Assembly (NCBI GenBank): GCA_903853895.1
Contig: CAINUX010000093.1
Coordinates: 1 to 64,000, forward strand
DNA: 64,000 bases
Direction of reading: 5' to 3'
From: an uncultured beta proteobacterium
GTDB lineage: Bacteria; Pseudomonadota; Gammaproteobacteria; Burkholderiales; Burkholderiaceae_C
Positions 41,385-49,318 of this stretch are shown one piece after another. The notes beneath the pieces were generated by a model that saw only the letters and a program-made list of their open reading frames with translations, did no database searches and was not told the DNA's origin. Numbering within the stretch: position 1 is the stretch's first letter; the number at the start of each line of letters is the position of its first letter. The translations under genes and the position numbers were made by a program.

Positions 41385-42301
41385 CATATGGAAAGAGCCA
41401 GCCGGGCGGCCGTGACGTGGGCTGCCAGATCGGGCGTGGTGCGCAGCGCAATGTCTGCTGGCAGGGCCTGGCGCATGCCCTGCTCCAGCAGGGGGCTGAG
41501 CAGCAGCGCCCGCCCGCCAGCGGTCACCGGGCGCGGGCCAAACCGCTGGATCATGCTGTGTGCCAGCTCTCCCAGGGCGGTGCCGGCCCGCAGCAACAGG
41601 GCGTGCGCCAGAGGGTCGTCGTGCGCCGATGCGGCAACCTGCAGTGCCAGTTTCCCCATCGCGCCCCGGTCACTGCCGTAGACAAATGCCCGCGAGGCAT
41701 TCCAGTCGCTGCCACCGATGGCCGCGAACAGCCGCTGCGCCATGGGAGAGCGTTTCCAGGCACCGGGCGCGTGGTCTTCTTCCCGCCAGATGTGGGCCAT
41801 CGCCTCGCGCGCGATCCAGTAGCCACCGCCTTCGTCACCCAGCACCGCACCACGTCCACCGGCGCGGTGCTCCTGGCCCGCCTCATCAATGAAGGCCGAT
41901 ATCGCCCCGGTGCCGGCATACACCAGATAGCCGGCACCGGGCGCAAAGGCGGCCCGGTAGGCAATGTCCATGTCGTGGGTCAGCGTCGCGGACTGCGCTT
42001 GCACCGGGAGCTGTTCCTGCAGCAGCAACAGCAGGGCGGCTTTGTCCAGCTGCGCACCCAGCCCCGTGAAACCACCGTACAGCGCCAGTGAATGGCCTTG
42101 TGCCGCGGAGCGGACGGACTGGGCCAGGGCTCGTATCGCGCTGCGCAGATCCGCCAGACCCTGTGGGGAGTGCAACTGCAAACCACTCATGCCAGCCACG
42201 TGGCCCTGATCCAGCAGCGTGCCCCGTGTGTCGGCCAGCGCCCAGCGGGTTTGGCTGCCGCCTGCGTCGAGTCCAAGCCCCAAAACGGGTGCCGGGATCA
42301 C
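41384..42301 (-). CDS. BadF-type N-acetylglucosamine/N-acetylmuramic acid kinase
   Basis: The 305-residue ASKHA kinase is paralogous to the nagK product at 21722-22597. The phosphate loop LGLDAGGSQTRWAL lies at about 9-22, VYAGTGAISAF binds nucleotide, and GGRGAVLGDEGGGYWIAREA is the conserved sugar-site region. In a locus with murQ, a kinase that accepts MurNAc (as MurK does) would produce MurNAc-6-P for the etherase. GlcNAc may also be a substrate. GTG at 42301 overlaps the upstream glycosidase gene by 4 bases (GTGA). The stop codon touches the hairpin repeat. It is one of the central genes that separate this locus from simple murein recycling. Confidence 0.83.
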   Translation of the reverse strand: MIPAPVLGLGLDAGGSQTRWALADTRGTLLDQGHVAGMSGLQLHSPQGLADLRSAIRALAQSVRSAAQGHSLALYGGFTGLGAQLDKAALLLLLQEQLPVQAQSATLTHDMDIAYRAAFAPGAGYLVYAGTGAISAFIDEAGQEHRAGGRGAVLGDEGGGYWIAREAMAHIWREEDHAPGAWKRSPMAQRLFAAIGGSDWNASRAFVYGSDRGAMGKLALQVAASAHDDPLAHALLLRAGTALGELAHSMIQRFGPRPVTAGGRALLLSPLLEQGMRQALPADIALRTTPDLAAHVTAARLALSI

Positions 42302-43908
42302 GCAGCACTCCCTTTCGTCAAGGCGATGCCGACACGCGGTGATTCATTGCCGACCCGGTCCAGCGCGGAGATGACCAGGCCATTGAGCGGAGCGCTGGCA
42401 TCGCCCGACTGGAACGCCGCCAGCGTGAACCTGCGCTGTTGAACGACCTGAAACACCCATTGGGCTCCGTAGCGCTGCCACACCGCCCAGCGCAGCACGG
42501 GCTTGCTGGCACCCGGCGTGTCCAGCGTCAGCTCCACGCTGCCGTTTGGACGGGCATTCACCTGCACGGTGGGCGCAGCCGGGGTGCCGGCTTCAAGCCA
42601 GGGCGAGGATGGCACCAGGGCCACCGTGTCATAGGTTTGCGCCTTCAGGGTGTCAGCCAGCCCTTGGCGGTTTTGCAGCAGCGCCACCATGCTGAAGTGC
42701 ACATGGCCACTGCCGGGTGCACGGCTGCGCACGGCGGCAATTTGGTTGGTGATTTCTTCCGGTGCCCAGGCAGCCTTGGTGTCGGCACCGGGGGCTGCCA
42801 GTTTGCTCGTGAACAGGCCAGCGTAAACATTGCGGCCCTGAGGGTTTTGCGCATGCCAGTAGTCCAGCAGCGGAACAAAGGCCTGCGCGGTCTGGTCCAT
42901 GCGCCAGTACAGCTGCGGCACCAGGTAGTCCAGCCAACCGTGTTGCAGCCAGCGTTCGACGTCGGCATACAGCTTGTGGTACTGGCTGAAGCCCTGAATG
43001 CCGGGTGGGCGCAGTTCCGGGCGCCCCAGTCCAAACGGACTCACGCCAAAGCGTACCCAGGGTTTGGCGCTGCGGACCCCTGCATAGATGCGTTCTATCA
43101 GTGCATCGACCTGGCTGCGCCGCCAGTCGTTGCGCTCCAGTGTTCCGCCGCCGTCCACATAGCGCTGCCATGCGCTCTGATCGGGAAAGTCCACCTCCAC
43201 CTTGGGTTCCTGGCCTTGCGTCACCGGGTAGGGATAGAAGTAGTCGTCGATGTGGATGCCGTCTAGGTCATAGCGGCGCAGCACATCCATGAAGACGGCC
43301 AGTGTGTGGTCGGCAGCGGCGGGCTCGCCCGGGTCTATCCACAGCTGGTCACCGTAGGTTTTGACCCAGGCGGGCTGCGTCTGGCTCAGGTGGTTGGCGG
43401 CGGGGTTCGACTTGGCCTGGCTCTGCCGCGCCCGAAACGGGTTGAACCAGGCGTGCAGCTCCAGTCCCCGTGCGTGGGCCTGTTCAATCCACAGTGCCAG
43501 CGGATCGTAGAAAGGTTCCGGTGCCTGGCCCTGTGTGCCAGACAGGTATTCGCTCCACGGCTCCAGCGCAGATGCATAGAACGCGTCGGCACTGGTGCGG
43601 ACTTGCAGGATCAGGGCGTTGAGCCTGAGCGACACGGCCTGGTCCAGGATGGTGTGCATCTCGGCCTGCTGCTCGGCACTGCTCAATCCTTTGCGGCTGG
43701 GCCAGTCGATGTTGGCCACGGTGGCGACCCAGGCGGCGCGGAACTCGCGCGGTGCCGGTGGGGCCTGTGCGTCCAGCTCGGGGGCCAGGCGGTGGGACGT
43801 CGTGCCCAGACCTTCGATCAGGCTGCCGCAGCCATCCAGACCCGCTGCGATCAGCGTGGCTGCGCCGCTCACCCCCAGAATCCGCCGTCGGCTCCATGCT
43901 TGCATCAT
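42298..43908 (-). CDS. GHL10-type glycosidase, DigH-like (Tat signal)
   Basis: The protein of about 536 residues belongs to the GHL10 (DUF187) family. E. coli DigH of this family cuts peptidoglycan strands that lack stem peptides. Family blocks are visible: EFRAAWVATVANIDWPS, LNALILQVRTSADAFY, HAWFNPFRARQS, DGIHIDDYFYPYP with the acidic catalytic region, and YLVPQLYWRMDQ. A C-terminal beta domain (about 440-536) follows. The N-terminus has a twin-arginine motif SRRRILG with a hydrophobic stretch and LDGC, which could be a lipobox, so export by Tat as a lipoprotein is possible. ATG at 43908 lies 1 base after the nagX stop; ATG at 43905 is equally possible. Confidence 0.85.
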   Translation of the reverse strand: MMQAWSRRRILGVSGAATLIAAGLDGCGSLIEGLGTTSHRLAPELDAQAPPAPREFRAAWVATVANIDWPSRKGLSSAEQQAEMHTILDQAVSLRLNALILQVRTSADAFYASALEPWSEYLSGTQGQAPEPFYDPLALWIEQAHARGLELHAWFNPFRARQSQAKSNPAANHLSQTQPAWVKTYGDQLWIDPGEPAAADHTLAVFMDVLRRYDLDGIHIDDYFYPYPVTQGQEPKVEVDFPDQSAWQRYVDGGGTLERNDWRRSQVDALIERIYAGVRSAKPWVRFGVSPFGLGRPELRPPGIQGFSQYHKLYADVERWLQHGWLDYLVPQLYWRMDQTAQAFVPLLDYWHAQNPQGRNVYAGLFTSKLAAPGADTKAAWAPEEITNQIAAVRSRAPGSGHVHFSMVALLQNRQGLADTLKAQTYDTVALVPSSPWLEAGTPAAPTVQVNARPNGSVELTLDTPGASKPVLRWAVWQRYGAQWVFQVVQQRRFTLAAFQSGDASAPLNGLVISALDRVGNESPRVGIALTKGSAA

Positions 43909-43909
43909 G

Positions 43910-45058
43910 CTATACCTTGACAAACCAGCCCTTGCGCCACATGGCCCAGGCGATCACAAAATGGCATGCCGTGAACAGCAATGCAAACAACAGCGACGCG
44001 TCCACGGGTGCCAGGCCCAAAGCCTGAATGGGCGCATACAGCCAGGCCTTGAGCGTTTGTTGTGGTGCGGTGTGGATGAAGCCCAGGAGCTTTGCGACGA
44101 GGCCGGACAGGGCAAACAAAAACAGGGCGTTCATGCCAAACATCATCAGTGGCCGGGCCCAGTACGTTGCGGTCGCGCGGTCTGTGGGGTCGGGCATGGC
44201 GTCCAGCAGCCAGTAGAAAACACCCAGCACCAGGCAGGCCCACCCGCTCATCAAAATGACATAGGCCGGGCTCCACAGGCTTTTGTTGATGGGCATGCTC
44301 CATGCACCCAGCACCTGACCGATCCACAGCAGCCCCAGACCGGCCACCAGCATCCAGACGGTCTTCTCTATCGGCGCGCGCTGGCTCGCCAACCAATGTC
44401 CCACCAGCACGCCTGCCAGTTGGCTGGCCACTGCCGGTACGGTGGACAGCAGGCCCTCCGGGTCCCAAGTTTTGCTAGTGCGCCACAAATGGCCATCCAT
44501 CAGCGCGCGATCCAGCCAGGCGCCCACGTCTTCACCGGGCAGCAGGGAGCCGGTGTGCCACACGCCGGCCGCATCGGGCACGCTCACCCACATCTGTACA
44601 CCGGTGTAGGCCAGCAGCAAGCCGAGTAGCCAGACCAGCTGGGCACGCCAGCCGCAATACAACACGATGGGTGCTGCGAGGATGGTGCAAAGCCCCAGGC
44701 GTTGCAACACGCCAGGAATGCGCAGGGTCGCCAGATCGAAGTTAGGAATCAGGTTGAGCAACAGACCGATCCCAATGATGATGGCCCCGCGCTGCACGGT
44801 TTGTTGCAGCAGGTGCAACTTGTTGTCGCCCAGTGCAGCACGCCGACCCAGACTCAGAGTCATGGAGATGCCGCTGATGAACACGAAGAAGGGGAAGATC
44901 CAGTCAGTGAATGTCCATCCATCCCATGCAGCGTGCCTCAACGGTGCATACAGGTTGCCCCAGTCTCCCGGGTTGTTGACCAGCAGCATGGCGGCGATGG
45001 TGAAGCCACGGAACGCGTCCAGCGACAGCAGTCGTTGGTTCGGGCTCACTGGTCTCAT
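43910..45058 (-). CDS. nagX: NagX-like membrane acetyltransferase (heparan-alpha-glucosaminide N-acetyltransferase family)
   Basis: This 382-residue protein has about ten transmembrane helices and the family opening RLLSLDAFRGFTIAAMLLVNNPGDW with the periplasmic catalytic-loop region WDGWTFTDWIFPFFVFISG. Relatives in bacterial GlcNAc loci (NagX, DUF5009-type) are thought to N-acetylate glucosamine at the membrane. In a murein locus it could re-acetylate de-N-acetylated glucosamine or muramic residues, common in Gram-positive walls, before catabolism. This is an inference. It overlaps ampG by 4 bases and the GHL10 gene follows after 1 base. Confidence 0.83.
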   Translation of the reverse strand: MRPVSPNQRLLSLDAFRGFTIAAMLLVNNPGDWGNLYAPLRHAAWDGWTFTDWIFPFFVFISGISMTLSLGRRAALGDNKLHLLQQTVQRGAIIIGIGLLLNLIPNFDLATLRIPGVLQRLGLCTILAAPIVLYCGWRAQLVWLLGLLLAYTGVQMWVSVPDAAGVWHTGSLLPGEDVGAWLDRALMDGHLWRTSKTWDPEGLLSTVPAVASQLAGVLVGHWLASQRAPIEKTVWMLVAGLGLLWIGQVLGAWSMPINKSLWSPAYVILMSGWACLVLGVFYWLLDAMPDPTDRATATYWARPLMMFGMNALFLFALSGLVAKLLGFIHTAPQQTLKAWLYAPIQALGLAPVDASLLFALLFTACHFVIAWAMWRKGWFVKV

Positions 45059-46344
45059 ACCGGGGACCTCTTTCCAAACCCTTCAGGGATTTTGATCAAC
45101 GCGGCCATGGCAAAGGACGGAATGGTGGCCACCAGTACCCAGACGAAGAATGGCAGGTATCCGATCTGCTGTTGCAGCCAGCCGCTCCACATGCCCGGCA
45201 GCATCATCCCCAGGGCCATGAAGCCGGTGCAGATGGCGTAGTGCGCCGTCTTGTGTGGGCCATCCGCTACAAGAATCATGTACATCAGATAGGCGGTAAA
45301 GCCCAGCCCGTAACCAAACTGCTCCACGGCCAGCGCCGCGCTGACGATGACCACGTCCTGGGGTTGGGCCACAGCCAAAAATACAAACACGGCATTGGGT
45401 ACGTGCATGAGCAGGATCAGCGGCCACAGCGCGCGTTTCAATCCCACTCTGGAAATGACCCAGCCGCCGAGCAAGCCGCCCAGGGTCAGCGCAGTCAGTC
45501 CGACCGTGCCATAGGCAATGCCCACCGCCTTGGTGCTCAGCCCCAGGCCACCCAGCTCGGTCTTGTCCAGTAAGAATGGTGTGGCCAGCTTGAGCAGCTG
45601 CGCCTCGGGAAAGCGGTAGAGCAGCAAAAAGCCCAACACCACCAGAATGCCGGGCTTCTTGAAGAACTCTGCAAACACCTGAATGAACTCTTGGGATAGT
45701 TCGCCGACCTTGGCGTGGCCAGAGCCGCGCACGTCTGAAGCCGGTCGGGGCAGTACCAGCCAGTGGTACAGCGCCATCGCCACAAAGAGGGCGGTCAGCA
45801 CGGCAAATACGATGCTCCACGCGGTCTGCATGCTGCCGGTGCGCTCCTGCATTTCCCCGGCCAGATAGACCAGCCCACCTTGCCCACCGATATTGGCCAA
45901 CCGGTAAAACGTCGAACGCACCCCAACAAACGCAGCCTGGCTATGCTCCGGTAGCGCCAGCATGTAGAAACCGTCGGCCGCAATGTCGTGTGAAGCCGAT
46001 GCAAATGCCATCAGCCAGAACACCGCCAGCGTCATCTTGAAATACCCCGGGCCGGGAATCGTCAGTGCTACGCAGGCCAGCGCAGTACCCACCGCAAACT
46101 GCAGCGCCACGATCCACACCCGCTTGGTGCTGAACAACTCGATCAACGGTGACCACAGTGGCTTGATGACCCATGGCAAATACAGCCAGCTGGTGTAGAG
46201 GGCAATGTCGGTGTTGTTGACCCCCATGTTCTTGTACAGGATGACGGACAGCGTCATCACCACCACATAGGGAATGCCCTGCGCGAAGTAGAGCGAGGGA
46301 ATCCAGGCCCAGGGGTTGGGTGCCGTGCTGCGCTGGGCCGTCAC
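45055..46344 (-). CDS. ampG: AmpG-like muropeptide permease
   Basis: The 429-residue MFS protein has about twelve helices and AmpG motifs: WIPSLYFAQGIPYVVVM, KPLWSPLIELFSTKR, SASHDIAADGFYMLAL and LYRFPEAQLLKLATPFLLD. AmpG imports GlcNAc-anhydroMurNAc and its peptides in exchange for protons. The length fits short AmpG forms without the extra C-terminal helices. The gene sits directly after murQ with a GTGA overlap (start GTG at 46344) and directly before nagX (ATGA overlap). It is a paralogue of the permease encoded at 16032-17309, which probably has a smaller GlcNAc-type substrate. Confidence 0.87.
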   Translation of the reverse strand: MTAQRSTAPNPWAWIPSLYFAQGIPYVVVMTLSVILYKNMGVNNTDIALYTSWLYLPWVIKPLWSPLIELFSTKRVWIVALQFAVGTALACVALTIPGPGYFKMTLAVFWLMAFASASHDIAADGFYMLALPEHSQAAFVGVRSTFYRLANIGGQGGLVYLAGEMQERTGSMQTAWSIVFAVLTALFVAMALYHWLVLPRPASDVRGSGHAKVGELSQEFIQVFAEFFKKPGILVVLGFLLLYRFPEAQLLKLATPFLLDKTELGGLGLSTKAVGIAYGTVGLTALTLGGLLGGWVISRVGLKRALWPLILLMHVPNAVFVFLAVAQPQDVVIVSAALAVEQFGYGLGFTAYLMYMILVADGPHKTAHYAICTGFMALGMMLPGMWSGWLQQQIGYLPFFVWVLVATIPSFAMAALIKIPEGFGKRSPV

Positions 46345-47225
46345 GCCAGGTCCAGTGCGCGTCGCACGCTACCGCCTGCTGCAGCCAGTCGTTCGCGCGC
46401 GGTGGCCACACTGGTTCCCAGCCGGATGGCCACCACGGCCACCTTAACGTGGTGATCGCAGGCCAGCAGTGTCTCGCGGGCCAGTGCCTCGTCGCACCCC
46501 GCTGCGTGCATGGTCAAAGCAATCGCGCGCCGCACCAGTTTGGCATTGGTGGCTTTCAGATCGACCATCAGGTTGCCGTACACCTTGTTCAACCGCACCA
46601 TCAAGGCACTGGAGAACGTGTTCAAAGCCATCTTTTGGGCGCTTCCGGCCTTGAGCCGGGTGCTGCCAGAGATGACCTCGGGTCCGGTGTCCAGGGTGAT
46701 GCCGATGTCGGCCTGTTCGGTGACGGGGGCATGTGGGTTGTTGGCAAAGCCCACGGTCAGTGCCCCGGCACTGCGTGCGGCCTGCAAGGCACCCATTACA
46801 TAAGGTGTGGCCCCCGACGCTGCCAGTAGCAGGACTACGTCGTTTGCCGCCACGTGGACGGACAGGACGTCGCGTTCGCCCTGGGATGCATCGTCCTCTG
46901 CCCCCTCAACGGCTGTAAACATGGCGCCGGCACCACCGGCCAACAACCCGATGGCACGGTCGTGCGGCCAGGAAAAAGTGGGGTACAGCTCCACACTATC
47001 AAGCACCCCGAGGCGCCCGGATGTGCCCGCACCGACGTAAATCAGACGCCCGCCTTCCAGCATGCGCGCCGTGGCGGCATCCACGGCACCGGCGAGTTCG
47101 GCACCGGCGGCCCGCACCGCATCGACGGCATGGACCTGGTCCTCTATCAAGATCGACACCAGATCCGAAGTGCCATAGAGGTCCAACTCAGTGTGCTGGG
47201 TGCTGGGGCTTTCGGTGTTGAGCAT
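46341..47225 (-). CDS. murQ: N-acetylmuramic acid 6-phosphate etherase
   Basis: MurQ removes the lactyl ether from MurNAc-6-P to give GlcNAc-6-P and D-lactate. The 294-residue protein has the SIS phosphosugar loop YVGAGTSGRLGVLDSVEL, with the conserved Glu that corresponds to E. coli Glu83, and AVEGAEDD with the second catalytic Glu. LLLAASGATPYVMGAL, the STRLKAGSAQKMALN signature and the KVYGNLMVDL block follow. ATG at 47225 gives the usual N-terminal LxTE-type start (LNTESPST). The GlcNAc-6-P product feeds NagA of the locus at 19.9 kb. It follows the M14-type hydrolase gene by 4 bases. Confidence 0.94.
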   Translation of the reverse strand: MLNTESPSTQHTELDLYGTSDLVSILIEDQVHAVDAVRAAGAELAGAVDAATARMLEGGRLIYVGAGTSGRLGVLDSVELYPTFSWPHDRAIGLLAGGAGAMFTAVEGAEDDASQGERDVLSVHVAANDVVLLLAASGATPYVMGALQAARSAGALTVGFANNPHAPVTEQADIGITLDTGPEVISGSTRLKAGSAQKMALNTFSSALMVRLNKVYGNLMVDLKATNAKLVRRAIALTMHAAGCDEALARETLLACDHHVKVAVVAIRLGTSVATARERLAAAGGSVRRALDLA

Positions 47226-47229
47226 GTCT

Positions 47230-48210
47230 TTAATCACCAATAATCTTCCGGCTACTGGGGTGGGCCAAATAGAACCACTCGTTCCCTGCTTTGGCATTGG
47301 CATCGGGGAACACGATGTAGCCATCCCGTGGCGCGCGCACTGGCGTGCCGTCGTGGCGCACGCCAATGGCATCGCCTGCACTAACCCGGTCGTAGCTGGA
47401 CCAGGAGCGGGTGAAATGGTCATCCGCATGGTGGCGGTCAACGACCTCGGCCAGGCGTAAAAACTCAATGTCCGTCCGTGCGGGCGGTGGCGCTTCGTCC
47501 ACCAGTCCCAGATGCGCCAGCGTGTTGCGAATCGCCCGGTAGGCCACCTCGGGTGCGGCGAGGTCGTCGTGCTGGCCGCATTCCAGCGTGATCGCATAGC
47601 CACCCGTGGTGCGCATGTATTCGGTGGTGCCCATGCCGTAGCTGGGGTGGGTGCTGAGCAGCTCGGCGCGCTCGGTCGCTTGCGTGCGCGCCAGCCGCTG
47701 TTGTACGCCCACGGCGTAGGTGGAGAGCCAGCCCTCGACGATCCGCCGGGGCCCCAGCCGCAGTGCCATGGCCTGTTCCTGTGCGGCGTGGCGCACCGGC
47801 TCCAGATCAGCCGTATTGTTGGGTGGACCGATCATGGCGAATGGTTCGCCCCCGGCCCGGAAGGAATGCAGGTCCAGCAATACGTCATGCTGTGCCAGCA
47901 GGGGGCACAACACGTTGGCGATGCGGTCTTCGTTGTCCTGTGGCTGTTCGCTCGGTTGCAGGTTGCGGTTCAGGTTGCGGTCCCCGTTGCGTTCGCCCTT
48001 GCTGTAGGCCAGGGGGTTGGTGACCGGCACCAAGGTGAGGCTGCCGCGGACCACCGCGAGAGCACCACTCTCCAGCTCGGACAACACCCGTTCAATGCCC
48101 CGCGCGCCACAGGTTTCACTGCCATGCACGGCACCGGTCACAATCAAACGCGGACCGGGCAGTAGCGCCAAAAACTGGTGAATTCGTAGGTTCCCGGTGG
48201 GATATTTCAT
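47230..48210 (-). CDS. M14-type zinc hydrolase of the succinylglutamate desuccinylase/aspartoacylase family
   Basis: The 326-residue protein is a zinc hydrolase related to AstE and AspA. Zinc ligands are His29 and Glu32 in VTGAVHGSETCG and His115 in DLHSF. The catalytic Glu lies in AITLECGQHD (about 210-219). A C-terminal beta domain (about 275-326, GTPVRAPRDGYIVF) is typical. These enzymes hydrolyse amide bonds at acidic residues. In this locus the logical task is the gamma-D-Glu-diaminopimelate bond, done in E. coli by MpaA, also an M14 peptidase but of another subfamily. No signal peptide is visible, so it should be cytoplasmic. It is the first gene of the minus-strand murein operon, divergent from the AmiD-like gene. 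Confidence 0.8.
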   Translation of the reverse strand: MKYPTGNLRIHQFLALLPGPRLIVTGAVHGSETCGARGIERVLSELESGALAVVRGSLTLVPVTNPLAYSKGERNGDRNLNRNLQPSEQPQDNEDRIANVLCPLLAQHDVLLDLHSFRAGGEPFAMIGPPNNTADLEPVRHAAQEQAMALRLGPRRIVEGWLSTYAVGVQQRLARTQATERAELLSTHPSYGMGTTEYMRTTGGYAITLECGQHDDLAAPEVAYRAIRNTLAHLGLVDEAPPPARTDIEFLRLAEVVDRHHADDHFTRSWSSYDRVSAGDAIGVRHDGTPVRAPRDGYIVFPDANAKAGNEWFYLAHPSSRKIIGD

Positions 48211-48337
48211 CTGGGGATACTCGGCGAAAAACGAAAAATCATTGTAGTCACGCCCTTTTGGATGAGCCTATTGAAGCGCAGCTACCCTCCATAATCAAAA
48301 GATATGGTTGGCGGGGCGTTTCCCATGTTGAATGGTT

Positions 48338-48353
48338 ATGTGTCGCGGCACAT
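48338..48353. promoter_or_regulatory. Dyad in the divergent promoter region of the murein locus
   Basis: ATGTG (48338-48342) and CACAT (48349-48353) flank TCGCGG in the 212-base region between the M14-type hydrolase gene and the AmiD-like gene. The position suits an operator controlling both halves of the locus, possibly for the LysR protein encoded at 50567. No matching second site was found. Confidence 0.35.
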
Positions 48354-48422
48354 TTGACATGGGGCTCACGCCCGTGCACGTAGTAAGCTGAAATGATATT
48401 TGTCCACTGGATGCACACCGTT

Positions 48423-49310
48423 ATGGAACCTGGTTTTTTTAGCCCTATGCGAGCCCTCAGGCGCTGCGCCACCAGTGGCAGTTGCATCCTGGCGGCGCTG
48501 TTGTTGAGTGCCTGCGCCTCGGGCGTGCGCATCGATACCAGCTACACATCGGAAAATCAGGACAGCCGGGCGCTGTTTCTCGTCCTGCACTACACGGTGG
48601 GAGATTTCGAGAGCTCGTTGCAGACACTGACCAAGCCCTCCAATCGCGCGGTGTCCAGCCACTATCTGGTGCGCGATGAGCCCGTGATCACCTATCGACT
48701 GGTGGATGAGAACCGCAGAGCCTGGCACGCAGGACCGAGCTACTGGAAGGGATTCAGCAACCTCAACGCCAGTTCCATTGGTATTGAAATTGTGAATGCG
48801 GGCCCGGTCACTGGCGCGGACGGGTCGGTCCGCTACAGTCCCTTTGGTCCCGCGCAACTGGATGAGGTGATTGCGCTGTGCAAGGAAATCGTGGCGCGCC
48901 ACCAGATCAAGCCGGATCGCATCATTGGGCATAGCGACATTGCACCGGGGCGCAAGCAGGACCCCGGCCCGCTGTTCCCGTGGAAACGCCTGGCCGACGA
49001 GGGGTTGATCGCGTGGCCGGACGCAGCCATGGTGGCGGCCAAGCGGCCGCTGTACGAATTTCAGCTCCCCGATGCGAAATGGTTCCAGGACAAGTTGGCC
49101 GACTTTGGCTACAACACATCCCGCAGCGGCGAGTGGGATGCGTTGACGCAAGACAGCCTGATCAGTTTTCAGATGAAGTACCGGCCCGAAAAATACGATG
49201 GCCGACCTGACGCTGACATCGCCGCACTGCTGGATGTGGCAAATAGCGCGCAAGGGATGGTTCTGTCCAAGCCCCTTGTAGGCAGCCAACCGTATACAGC
49301 CGGCTGGTAA
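48423..49310 (+). CDS. amiD: N-acetylmuramoyl-L-alanine amidase lipoprotein (AmiD/AmpD family)
   Basis: The amidase separates stem peptides from MurNAc or anhydroMurNAc. The protein of about 295 residues has a lipoprotein signal with lipobox LLSAC (Cys31), so it is anchored in the outer membrane as AmiD is. The amidase 2 domain has zinc His56 in LVLHYTVG, AWHAGPSYW, the SIGIEIVNAG block with the catalytic Glu, and the second zinc His and Asp/Lys region GHSDIAPGRKQDPG. A C-terminal peptidoglycan-binding domain (about 220-285, with ALTQDSLISFQMKYRP) follows. ATG at 48447 is an alternative start; neither has a good ribosome site. It starts the plus-strand half of the locus. Confidence 0.9.
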   Translation: MEPGFFSPMRALRRCATSGSCILAALLLSACASGVRIDTSYTSENQDSRALFLVLHYTVGDFESSLQTLTKPSNRAVSSHYLVRDEPVITYRLVDENRRAWHAGPSYWKGFSNLNASSIGIEIVNAGPVTGADGSVRYSPFGPAQLDEVIALCKEIVARHQIKPDRIIGHSDIAPGRKQDPGPLFPWKRLADEGLIAWPDAAMVAAKRPLYEFQLPDAKWFQDKLADFGYNTSRSGEWDALTQDSLISFQMKYRPEKYDGRPDADIAALLDVANSAQGMVLSKPLVGSQPYTAGW

Positions 49311-49318
49311 GCGTACGT

